This document shows, in pieces, positions 33,583 through 44,621 of a DNA stretch of 64,000 bases. The notes beneath the pieces were generated by a model that worked only from the letters and a program-made list of their open reading frames with translations, did no database searches and was not told the DNA's origin. Source of the DNA: Bolinopsis microptera. Lineage: Eukaryota > Ctenophora > Tentaculata > Lobata > Bolinopsidae. The translations under genes and the position numbers were made by a program. Position 1 is the stretch's first letter. The number at the start of each line of letters is the position of its first letter. The stretch spans positions 17,706,712 through 17,770,711 of the forward strand of contig NC_087074.1 of NCBI RefSeq assembly GCF_026151205.1, read 5' to 3'.

Positions 33583-35110
33583 GCAATGTCAGGTGTGGCT
33601 TCAGTTACTTCCCCTCCTATTCCAATGATTGTTTATTAGAAAAGTCTATGAATTTAAAGCTTAATTGTGAAGATTAAATCAATTCTATTGACAAAAACCT
33701 GAACTGACTATTGATACAAAATGCTATAAAATAAAGATGATGCAGTCAAAATTAAGGGTAAAATCAGTTTGAGCTGCTCTGGACCCAGGCCATGTGAAAA
33801 GTGTTTTCTTTGCTTAAGTGCCACATTACATAACACCTGTGATCCTGCCTATTTCTATGGTTTCCAGTGCCATCAGATTATTACTTTCTGAATAAAAATG
33901 TGGGGGGCTGTTATCAATGCACGGTAAATTAATTAGAATGGCAAATATATATTTGTTAAATACAGTCAAATACAAACACAACTCTTAATTATCGAAAGGT
34001 ATGATGTGATGCCACAAATCAGAACGTTGCCCAACACTCACTTCAAACGAATATATTTAATGAATTATTTATATATAATGTATTAGATTTTATTAATTAA
34101 TAAAATTGAATTTTATAAATTATTAATGTTGATGGAAAAATATATTTATTTAAATTATTTTTCCATTTAGTGCAATGATATTTTGTAGACACTTGTGATG
34201 ATGTTATGTCATAATATTTACTTACTTACTTACTTACTTACGAGTATGGAGACATAAGTTCGCCAGATCAATTCCGAAACTTGGCAAAGAGAGCACATGA
34301 ACAGCTACACTACACAGCTCCTTACTGGACATTGTGAACTAAACTACCATATTAATAAGTTCAAGCCGACAACGGTCCCTAAAACTTGTTCGCATGGAAG
34401 AGGAGACAATGAACAGTGGGTGCCCGAAATGGTCTTACCAACGATGAGGATACTTTGACTCCTTCTATCTTAGTGTGACAGACATAGTGGACAATTTCTC
34501 ACTACCAAGGATCATCGGCTTCATACAAGCAACAAAACGATTCACTAAATGCGGAGAAAACAAAGTCTAACTTTTTTCTCCACTAATATTTTGCCGGGTA
34601 AGCACAGGGCTCCAATGCTCTATCTTACAGTGGTCACGATCTATCCAATAGTGTTAATGACCACAGCCCCCTACGAAGAAGAACAACAGCCAACTAAATT
34701 CAGCTTTCCAACACCGATAAAATCGATACACCAAAAGACCAGTATCTAGTAATTCAAGACAAATTGTAAACGTTCGCAATTCAAGGAAAAAGACCGATTA
34801 AATGACCAATTGCACCTTGATCGACAGAATCAACATATTTAATAATACTAACTAATTACAACGATCAATGACGTATTTAATTGCAGGGAAAATAAGGCAG
34901 AAAGCTGGTAACTTCAAATAAAACAATGGCCGCAGAATCGATCGACAAGCACCAGTCTCAGAATTAAATGGTGAAGAAAATAGTGGAGAAAAATTCATTC
35001 GAGAGACAGTAAACCGGCTGCTAACTAAATTAAAGTATGACAAATGCATAATGTTCATAATAGAACATGAAACTTAAGACAGTATTGATTGCAGTGAGAG
35101 GACACAAAGG
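33583..35110. other. Upstream flank of the carrier gene, no gene recognised
   Basis: AT-rich. It contains an ACTT microsatellite at about 34217-34240. A 66-codon frame at 34549-34749 has no recognisable feature. Confidence 0.45.
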
Positions 35111-35114
35111 ACGG

Positions 35115-36036
35115 TATTATGATTGACGGATGTTACTCGTCTAAATTTCTTCGAAGTAGCGCACGCCGCTTTCTTCTCGAAATGGCCCGATGGCACGAGC
35201 TACGAAGTAGCGCGCGCCGGGCCAGATCATTAACAATGGTCAATATTATGAGAAAGCAATACCTGTTGACGAACTGGACCTAAATCTTGCACACACCACC
35301 AACGATGAAGACAGGGGTGATGATGTTGATGATGAAGATGATGAAGTTGATGTTGAGGCTGAAAATGTAAAGGTAGAGGTTTCAGAAGAGTGAGCTGAAA
35401 AGAAGACAAGTTTCTATTCAAATTTATTGATTATTATATTTATTGCATAAACATATAATATCCTTTACTCCAGGAGTGATGACAGGATATAATAGAACAT
35501 GAAAAACCATTAATAAATTTCGGTGGAAATATAAGTTACCTGTAGCGCTCGATTTTCGAGTTGTAGGTTTATAACCTACCAAAACGCGCGCGCGCATCTA
35601 TTTAATTGCCAATCAAAATGTGAATGTTCATTTATAGATAATGACCGAATAAAATTACAACTGAGCTTAAACAATCATGTATCTTTTCAATTCCAAAATT
35701 TAAAATATCAAACTTAAAATAAATGTGTAATAATAACAAACAAACAATATCCAATATTTGAAATTTTAATTTGTTGTAGCGTTAACGGGTGATACTTGTA
35801 AAATATTTGTTCCATATATTAGGACCGTCGACGAGTCCAACCCGGCGCGCGTCCTGGTAGGTTAAAAACCTACAATTGTAGCTTTGCGCAAACTGCATGT
35901 GCACTATGTTTGACGTTCGAACGCGATCGCGTTTGTCCATATATTTAATGGATTAACCCGGCGCGCGCTTATACTTCGAAGTTTCGTACCTCGGGCGCTA
36001 TTTCGAAGAAATTTAAACGAGTAATATCCGTTAATA
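35115..36036. mobile_element. TIR element of about 0.9 kb with a nested smaller element
   Basis: GGATGTTACTCGTCTAAATT at about 35128 is matched in reverse complement at 36010-36030 (GGATATTACTCGTTTAAATT). Homology continues through TTCTTCGAARTAGCGC and GCGCGCGCCGGG, giving arms of roughly 100-110 bp. The interior carries an acidic open stretch on the plus strand (about 35238-35393) ending VEVSEE, perhaps the tail of a former transposase gene. Target duplication not determined. Confidence 0.65.
35561..35884. mobile_element. Nested element with palindromic 30-bp TIRs
   Basis: Left end TTGTAGGTTTATAACCTACC followed by AAAACGCGCGCG; right end is the reverse complement of TTGTAGGTTTTTAACCTACC with GGACGCGCGC. 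Each end is itself a palindrome (GTAGGTTTATAACCTAC). A related arm with GTTGGACTCGTCGACGGTC recurs at about 62876-62945. Confidence 0.65.
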
Positions 36037-36916
36037 TTCTGTATAATGTACATTTTTATTGTATCGCGTCGTGAAACCCATTGTCATTTCTACAATTTAA
36101 AGGGGAGCCGCGCACTCGTGCGCGGCGGGTCATACAACGTATGCGACATTGTAGCGCGATGCGTTACTGTGCCGCGCCGCGCACTCAATGAGGTTTCTCA
36201 CAGCGACATCGGCGAGATGCGCTACTGTGCCGCGCCGAGCTGCGATGAATTGAAATCGTCAATTAACATATGACAACGAAAAAGAACTTTGTTTTTGTAA
36301 CATTTTACAATTTATCAAAACGCCAAAATTTTAGTATAATAATTAATTCCTAAATATATTTAGATATGTTCTGTGTTCACTGAAGAGTTTATGGCCGGTT
36401 TGCATGTACTAACAAATATTAGGCGCCAAGTTAGGAACATTTTGAAAGTAACAGGATCGCTGTGTAAATTAAATGAACAATTCGCACAAAAACGAAAATA
36501 CAGTTGCCCCCATCGTGCAAGACTTTTTTTAATGATTTTGTATTAAAATATAATTATCTTACAAAAGTATAATTTCAAAACAAAATAATTAAGTTTTTCT
36601 CCAATATATATATCCAATTACAGAACATATTCTGAATTTTCATTGAATTAACAACTAACAAATTGATTTCCGGTTACATAAGTGCGTATGTAGTTGTATT
36701 TGTTCATCGCTACTGGTTTATTACAATATTCAACATATATGTCGTTATGGTGTACTTTTAAATAGGAGGGAAAAAGTTAAGTTTATGTATTCAATTGTGT
36801 TACTGTAAGTAGGTGATTTAGTGGGCCCTTAACCCATGTAGCTGAGACACCTCACAGCAAGTAGACCAAAGTGGTTCTTACTTGTGACCCAAATCGAATA
36901 TTTGAGGTGGTTTATC
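36037..36916. other. GC-rich island and flank
   Basis: A CG-dense block at 36100-36250 contains two copies of a GATGCG(T/C)TACTGTGCCGCGCC unit and a GCGCACTCGTGCGC palindrome, standing out from the AT-rich surroundings. The rest shows nothing recognisable. Confidence 0.45.
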
Positions 36917-37248
36917 AGTGGCGTAACAAAGGGCCCTGCTGACCCCACAGTGTGGGGACGCCATCTTAGGGGGGCGCAAAAATCTTCGTTTGAATGTGGG
37001 ACAATTTTGAAAAACTTAACTGACAACTGAGTTATTAGCAAAACTGCACGTTTTGATCTAGAAACACACTTTTTTAGAGATTTTACCGGCATATCCTAAC
37101 TTTTATCATGATAGTTCTGGGATGACTAGATTAAACACTGCTGAGTATAAGTTTATCTTAATAGTGGTGTTTTTAAACTTCAATTTATTATGATTATATC
37201 CTCTAAAATCACCTAATTTGTTCAATTTTAGGGGAGGGGCGCCAACAT

Positions 37249-37280
<32 letters not shown>

Positions 37281-37322
37281 CGCATTCTCGGCGGGGGCGC
37301 CAACAGGCAACGTTACGCCACT
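36917..37322. mobile_element. hAT-like MITE with 32-nt G tract
   Basis: Ends AGTGGCGTAAC and GTTACGCCACT are perfect inverted repeats. Flanks GGTTTATC (36909-36916) and GGTTCATC (37323-37330) match at 7 of 8 positions, an 8-bp target duplication as in hAT transposons. It has no transposase, and an uninterrupted run of 32 G lies at 37249-37280. Confidence 0.75.
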
Positions 37323-37769
37323 GGTTCATCATCAATGATGTGTTCCTCATTTACAAGCACCATTCACAAGTTCCAATATCAGAGTCCTTCCACATTAAGA
37401 AGTCAAGCTTCAAAACTGAGGGGTTCACATCATGGAAGTTAAACCAAAAAATGGTCTGCTTTGCAGCTTGCATGATATTGTCACGACATACTTGTATTTG
37501 GAAGAACCAACACATTATTCAGTGACTCCTAGGGTTCCACCTATCCCATATCACCCAATGCAACATCTGTTAGTAGCAATATGTTAGTCGCTATGAGCAT
37601 AATTTTCTAAAATAATTCCTGCACTCCATAAGCCCTGAGATAACCATTACAATGTGCTGTAATTTTGGGCAATTAGAATTAATCCTTCTCGAAATTGTTT
37701 TGATTTTATATGTGAAAAATATCTTATCAGAAATATCTCACCAAATGATTTTACAGGTCGATGTCTTGA

Positions 37770-39333
37770 ATGAAACTGGTTAAAATAGTAACTCAGCACT
37801 GCAGAAGGTCTCAGGTTTGCTGCTGTAATATTAGACAGAGAGGTGTCCACAATTCTGCTCAGAATTTGTATAGATATGATGGAAGAAATGCACCCATTAA
37901 CTATCCAGAGAAGTCTTTGTACGTGAAAAAGCACTTGTATGATGCCAAAACTCACAAGGAATATGCTGATGCAATGTCATTTCTTAAAGCCAAGAGAAGG
38001 AAAGGAATAGGTGTTTTTCTTGAAAACATCAAGATGATATCTGATGTGATGAAACAAGGACAAACTCCATCCCACATCTTTTACGTCAAGGTTAGTTTTT
38101 AGACTAGGTGCTTATATGTGTGCACCTTTTTTCATTTTTTTCTCTCTTATCCAATTATCAGACAGTGGGTACAACTCGTTTCAAAGTCAACACGGTTTTA
38201 CTATTTCAATTAATATTTCAGGACGCAGTCTTAGAGAAACTGCCAACTCTTCATGAATCAACCAAAACAGTGCAGATAACAGATAAGCAAATGGCGAGGT
38301 TGACTGAAGTCACCACACCCCAAGGAATTATGGCTGTTTTTGATCGTCCTGCCTACATACCGCCTTCTAGAGTGGACACTATTCCATTGATCATTTACTT
38401 AGATCAGGTGGGAAATCCAGGTTAGTTCAGGTATTGTCAGCCTAGATGAAGAGCACAATGTTTATGTCTACACATTTATACATTTTTATATGCATGTTAA
38501 CAGAAAAAGTTAGAATTCCCCTACGAAGTCTAAAGTATTTATTTATTCATCTTTTCAGGTAATTTAGGAACAATAATAAGAAGCGCAGCAGGGGCAGCAT
38601 GTTCTTCTGTCATAACTAGCCCAAACTCAGCTGACGCCTGGTTGCCAGCCACCTTGCGTGCTTCAGCTGCTGCCAACTATTTGTAAGTAAGGTTTGTTCC
38701 ACTGTGTTGGAAATATTTAAATTTTGCAAGTGCAGAGAAATGTTATTATATTATCTTATAATATTATAGTAAATCTATGTTTGTGCTGCATTAATTGTTG
38801 TCTATCATCATAAGCAATAAGCAATGTTCTTTTCATGCTATGATGTAAAATAATTGTAAAAATGCATTATGTATTATGCAAATGAAATTTGTGATTTTTT
38901 AGTAATATACATATCTTAATGATCCACTGCAATTCAGCATTTCTTTTAATTAGTTGCCATTTAATCAATAATGTATATCTATAAATCATTCAGGATACCA
39001 TTGCACGAGAGATTAGGTTTCAATGAAGTACTAGAAACGTTACCACCAGATTGGAATATCTGTTTGGTGGAATCTACCAGTGAGAATTCTCCTAAAAAAC
39101 ACCCCAATTCCTTGCCATACTACGAGGCAGACTTCACTCAACCCACTGTGATGGTATTTGGGCAGGAAGCTGGTGGCTTGTCAGCTGGAATAAGAGACCT
39201 AGCAGTTAAACGTGGTATTCATAATATCATCCACACCTACATACCTACAATACCTGAGTTGGACAGTTTGAACGTCTCCATGGCAGCCACTGTTCTCATC
39301 TATGAAATGGTAGGTGTGACAATGCAGTGGTAG
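37770..39333 (+). CDS. MRM3-like mitochondrial rRNA 2'-O-methyltransferase (SpoU family)
   Basis: Exons 37770-38090, 38222-38420, 38559-38682 and 38994-39333 sum to 984 nt (327 aa) with matching phases. SpoU/TrmH-family knot motifs are all present: motif 1 NLGTIIRSAAGAACSSV, motif 2 TVMVFGQEAGGLS, motif 3 IPTIPELDSLNVSMAATVLI. The first 40 residues are basic and Arg-rich, as in a mitochondrial presequence. The length and the N-terminal substrate-binding domain match RNMTL1/MRM3, which methylates a guanosine in the peptidyl-transferase loop of mitochondrial large rRNA. AATAAA at about 39412 follows the stop. Confidence 0.85.
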
Positions 39334-40161
39334 GTGTGACCTTTTGTAGGAATTATATTGTATAGTTCCTGAAATACAATAGACCTTTATTCCCTGTCCC
39401 TTCAATCATACAATAAAGTCTTTTCTCCTGAGTTTCCCACTAACAGTCTATTTGTATAATATCGTGTTGTACAGAGTTTGATACTTATTGTTTGAAATTG
39501 AATGCCTTAAAGTGTTGGCAGTACGGCTTCGATAATTATTTCTGTAGAGTGTAGTTTGATGTTTTGACGATGTTTTGGTTCAGAAGATATGAACTAATCT
39601 GAATGTCGGACGACGGACATTCCTTATTTCTCTGATCCGGGTGTTACCAGGGTCCAGGCCAGTACTATCAATCAATAACGTTTCTTCGTTCTTCAGGCAA
39701 AGCAACAAAGCAAGCTTGTGAAAAGGGGACGACTCTGGTACTGTAGAGTATCTGTCAACGGTCCCTGGCGATTCATTGCACGATATTACAGAGCTTGTTA
39801 ATGTAGATGTCCCTGATGTAGCTGATGTAGCTGATGTAGCTGATGTAGCTGATGTAGCACACAAACTTGAGGTTATGTTCCCACCACACGAAGATATGAA
39901 AGAAACTGAAGAGAATCTCACTTGATTCATTCTCCGTTTAGACCTGTTATAATCAACCAAATCTACGAACTACTGCGCTGTTCAAATTGATACACATTTT
40001 TAATCATTTTAGCTTTAATTTATTTTCTTAGTACTTCGTATGTTTTCTTACTTTACTCTTTTAGATTCAATGACTATATTAAAATTGTTTAACATCTCAT
40101 ACAATCTCTTTCGAAATGCTATGGTAACTTTGTCCTTATCCCCACCATTCGATCAGTTAGG
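39334..40161. other. Intergenic with GATGTAGCT repeat
   Basis: Contains the polyadenylation signal of the methyltransferase and five copies of GATGTAGCT at about 39816-39858. A 126-codon minus-strand frame at 39580-39960 is low-complexity over that repeat and I do not support it as a gene. Confidence 0.5.
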
Positions 40162-41505
40162 ATGTCTGATTGTCCAGCTTTAGTGCAAGTCTTCGAGGAT
40201 AATGTAGAGCTCAGTAAACGACTCTGTTCCTTTGTCAAAGACAGGTCAGATATTAAAAATAATAAAATTTAGAATTCTATTTATTTAAATTCCTATGTGA
40301 TAGATTTATCATAACTTGTGTTAACTATTGAACCAATCGTTCTAACCTCTAAACTATACATGATGTTGATTATTGGATTTCGATATGATCCTAGCTGGTA
40401 ATGTTTTTGAATGGTGCAGATTTAAGGACTTTTTCTTGCCATATTCTACATTGCCAGCATTTTCAACCCATGAAAAATGTCTACTCTTACTCAGATACGA
40501 CGAGGCTGTCGAATCCCACGGAAAGTTCCACATTGCTGTCAGTGGCGGAAGTCTACCTAAGTTCATGAAGGGTCTGAGCAAACGTCAGGATATTGATTGG
40601 ACAAAGTGGTGGGTTTACTTCTGTGATGAGAGATATGTATCTAGTGATGATCCAGACAGCAACTATGGGGCTCTCAAACAAGTTCTTCTTGATGATGTAT
40701 GAATATTCTTATAATTCGTACAACATGCTCTTTAAATTTGTATCACTATTTCTGTTTCATTCCATCATTTTTTAACTTTTATGATCTGAGCGACTTGTAA
40801 ATTGTATGTGTACTGTGTAGGCCATTCGATATAATCGCTCATAATTACTCACTTCCAGATCTCGATTCCAGAATCCCAAATCCTCAAAATAAACTCTGCC
40901 GTCTCCGTGGAAGAGGCAGCTAAACAGTACGAAAAGGAAATGAAGGAACGTCTCCCGTCCATGGAACTGGACCTGTCACTCTGTGGTATGGGTCCTGATG
41001 GTCACACGTGTTCCCTGTTTCCTGGTCACCCTCTGCTGAAGGAGGACTCTGTTGATATTGCTGCCATATCTGACTCCCCTAAACCTCCTCCTAAGAGAAT
41101 CACTATGACATACCGTCTGTTGAGGAAATGTCAACAAGTTGTATTTGTAGTTACAGGTTGGTGGTTGGATGAAAGTTTCTAATTAATGAAATTTGTCAAT
41201 AGTTTGATTTTACAAATTATAGATGTTGTAAATTATATTTTTTGAGACGACTAAATACTCATGTTTTTCCATTGCCATATTTCACTCCTACTATATCGTT
41301 TTTATTCGATTAATGAATATCATGATGCACCATTTGTTCAGGTGAATCTAAAGTACCTATGGTTGTGCCCTCATTGCACGAGTCTCCAGAAAACCGACCC
41401 CCAGCAGGACAAGTCAGGCCTGATTCCGGTAAACTATTCTGGTTCCTTGATAGCAAAGCGGCGGCTGGTCTCCCCGACAGAGGGCCCACCCCCTCTCTTA
41501 TATAA
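40162..41505 (+). CDS. PGLS: 6-phosphogluconolactonase
   Basis: Exons 40162-40244, 40495-40696, 40859-41156 and 41342-41505 total 747 nt (248 aa) with correct phases, close to the usual animal length of about 258. Diagnostic blocks: HIAVSGGSLPKFM (phosphate loop), VYFCDERYVSSDDPDSNYG, and GMGPDGHTCSLFPGH, which carries the catalytic region. The C-terminus has PAGQVRPDSGKLFWFLDSKA. The enzyme hydrolyses 6-phosphogluconolactone to 6-phosphogluconate in the cytosolic oxidative pentose phosphate pathway. The start Met (SDCPALVQVFED) gives a standard N-terminus. The gene appears intact. Confidence 0.93.
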
Positions 41506-42000
41506 TAAGGGGTATTATATAATGTATACATATAATTGATAGTATTATAGGCTTTTAATTGGTAAAACCCTCTGCAGTGCATTGTGATTTATGATATTTT
41601 ATTGAATCTGGTCAGATTTTGTCATCTTTCCATAGCTTTTAAGGGGTAATTACGGTTCACGATTTCATTGAAATATTTAAGTTATTACATTTAGTTTTGA
41701 TGTTTTTTGTTGTTGAGAAAATACAGTTTTTGATTTGATGTATACTGTGTTTATATTTCGCTATTCACCCATGTTATAATTTGTCCTTTTGTATTGACCG
41801 ATTGTCTTAATTTGTACTTCTAAGAATACATACTCAAAATCGAATGAATGTCTATTATTTAAGTAACTCATCATAATAACTTGTAAATTTTAAGAGCTAT
41901 CGTTTCAACTTTGCTGTTATACAGTAAATTAAACATTTCAAAGTACGTCCTGTTTTATTTATATTTTTAAACTTTACATTTCTAGGCTTCTAGTGTAACA
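41506..42000. other. Intergenic between PGLS and ZW10
   Basis: AT-rich 3' flank of PGLS and 5' flank of ZW10. A TTTCTAG just before 41985 could be an acceptor for an upstream untranslated exon of ZW10. Confidence 0.4.
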
Positions 42001-44107
42001 ATGGACAGTCTAACGAATCTCCTCAACAACAACTTAGACGTGGCCAACCTAACCTCCGTCCAAACCACAATCAGCACAATTGAGAAGTACATGAACAACT
42101 TGTCTAGTCAGGTAGAGGAAGCCATAAACTCACAGTACAGCGATGTAAGCACCACTATGTCAGAAACAGATGCTCTTCACCAGAAATCTAAGCAGTTTAT
42201 CAGCGAGTTCCAACTGCTAAACGGTCAGATAAGCAAGGATTTGGAGGTTGAGGTGGTTAGCACTGAGGATACACAGAAGGCACTGATGAACAGGATGTTG
42301 AAGAGTGAGTCTATGATATCTATACTGCATCAGATATGTCAGTGTCACGAAATGATTGAAGGAGCCTCTGATGCAAGCAGCCTCTTAGAAGAAGCTGAGA
42401 AATTAAAACTTGCTGAACTCAAGTTGAAAGCTCTCTGCAACTTAGCAGAGGCTCCCTTAGTTGTAATGGATATGAAAGAGAGGATTCAAGACCGCTTACT
42501 TGAGATATTCAAGTTAGTTGTTGATTGGAGCTCAATTGTCAGCATTCAGAATGAGCGTGTCTCGTTTTCAGATAATGCAATTTCTTTATTGGACGATTAT
42601 GTAAAGGTTTTAGAGGTCATAGCAAAATCAGAACTTACAACAATAGCTGAGCTAATGGCGTCTCAGTTGATGAAAGAAATAATACTGCCAACCCTAGGTA
42701 AGAATCAGAAAATAGTATGTGGAAAAAATGAAGTGAAGTTGATGGATTCGTTGACGTGTAAAGTTGCATGTTTATCAGAAATAACTACTTTTTGCACAGC
42801 CATGACTGAAAGTTTCTTGCCATCTGATCATGCATTTCAATGTAATTTCTGGCAAAATATTTTTGAGGAACTTCTGCCTGAGGTTAAAGCATTTGTAAAA
42901 GACGAAATTCCTGTCAGAATATCTGATTTGAATCAATTTGCAAAGGAGTTCACACCCGCTATTGAGACTTTTGAAGATTCCATCAAAAAATTCAATAAAA
43001 ATTCAAGTAATCATTTGACGATCTATGTTTCCAGCTACCATTTTCTATTTGCCCAGAAGTACAAGGAAAATTGTTACAACAATGCCAGGAAAATCTTGAT
43101 GTCCGAAACAAACGGAAGCATTTCAGTCTCTCAAGTTCTCGACAAACCGATTAAGAGCACTGTAATAACACCTCCCAGAGACCCGTGCTCTCCGTTGACA
43201 CTTCAATATCCAAACACCAACAAAATACTCCATCTTCCAGAGTTTCTTGTCTCTGAAAGAGTGGTAGATTTAGCGAAGCTTATAAAGAGCATTCTCCGGG
43301 AGGCTACTTCTAAAAACTTATCTCCAGAAGCCTGTATATGCTTGTGTGAAACTAGTGCGAATATTGGAGAGCTGTTCCTTATACCCAGTTTTGATCCTTT
43401 CGAGGACTCAGAGGACCCTGCCAAGGCTGCTAGGTTTTTCTGTGACTGTTGGTATTTGTCCCACGCAATCTTTTGGGAATCTGTGGAACTAAAACAACAG
43501 CTCCCTAATGAAAACTTCTTTGGTGTGACCAGTTATATCAGAAGTAAAGGAGCAGCTTCCTTGAAAAAGAATTCAGAAGCTTTGCACCAGAAAATCAAAA
43601 CGTTGACAAATCAAATAGGTGGGCTAGATGGGCAAGGAAAAGAAAATCATGGTATGGTTATCGAAATGGCATTCGTCCAAACAGTAGCCTTGATCAACAA
43701 ATACGTCACTGCCTGGAAAAAGAACCTCCCAAAGGATAAATACCTTAAACCTTCTCCAGGCAACTATAGACAGTACATTGAAGCTGCTTTTAGCTGATAC
43801 CCTCAGAATCCCTGACATAAGTGCTAAACACAGCACTTGTCTGAGTAACAACTTCAGCTTACTATTGGATCAGCTCTCCAAAGTGAGGGCAGATCATTTG
43901 GCGGACGATTCAGAGTCTTGGATAAGATTCAAGCTGGTGATTGGGCTTATGGACGATAGCTTGGTGAAGATTGTTGAGAATTGGGAAAACGGAACTTTGT
44001 CGAAATTTTTCAAGTCCTCTGAAATCCAGCATTTGGTGAAAGCGTTATTTCAAAATACTGATAAGAACGCAGCACTTCGACGCAGAATAACTGGTGACAT
44101 TCTTTAA
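42001..44107 (+). CDS. ZW10: ZW10 kinetochore / ER-Golgi tethering protein, one frameshift
   Basis: A 598-codon frame (42001-43797) runs into a second frame that ends at 44107, about 700 codons together against about 780 in human. The C-terminal WIRFKLVIGLMDDSL and SEIQHLVKALFQNTDK match the conserved ZW10 end (compare the family's ALFQNTERR). The middle AARFFCDCWYLSHAI corresponds to the conserved helix before the C-terminal domain, and the N-terminus is coiled coil. ZW10 joins ROD and Zwilch at kinetochores (RZZ) and RINT1 and NAG at the ER (NRZ). The frames meet at about 43740-43755: frame 1 reads KDKYLKPSPGN while frame 2 continues as NLLQATIDSTLKLLLADTLR. A single-base indel, in the genome or the assembly, explains this. 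The coding part has no intron. Confidence 0.82.
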
Positions 44108-44621
44108 AGTTTGTAGTATTTACACTTAGACCTGAATTTATCTTGCGCTTTTTAGTGTTTTAATGAATCTTATATAGGTGTTTTCAATTAAACTATGGGT
44201 TCCGTGTGCAACATATCGGATAATACTGAATATGATATTCTGAATGTTAAAATAGCTTACTTTCTTTTTAGAGTTAACGATAAGATAAAGTGAAATTATT
44301 AATTTTTGAATGTTTAATGTCAATTGATTTGTTCTGGGAATTGTAAATTATTCTACGAAATGTTTTCAATTGTTTTTTAATGATCTCAAAGTTCTATGCT
44401 GGTACGCCAATCAAAAAGCTCACTCTTCATAAAAATAAACTGTCTCAAAAGTGACCTCTTTCTATACTATATGATGTAAATTAAATAGTTTGATTATGAA
44501 GACATGAAAACGAAAGCTCATCATTACACATGTGATCATAAATTATGATATAATCAAAATAAATGTAAATGAATTAACTTTAATACAACAATATGTTAAA
44601 AATTCCACTTTTGTAAATAGG
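44108..44621. other. Intergenic, ZW10 3' flank
   Basis: AT-rich, with an AAAATAAACT polyadenylation-like signal near 44432. No exon recognised. Confidence 0.5.

Noticed and set aside
37218-37525. Glycine-rich plus-strand frames over the G tract
   Set aside because: Produced by translating the homopolymer inside a MITE; no gene structure.
39580-39960. 126-codon minus-strand frame with SAT repeats
   Set aside because: The frame depends on the GATGTAGCT microsatellite, has no domain and no supporting splice or promoter context.
42001-44107. Initial thought of COG6
   Set aside because: The coiled-coil start is similar in style only; the C-terminal ALFQNTDK block and neighbouring helices match ZW10.
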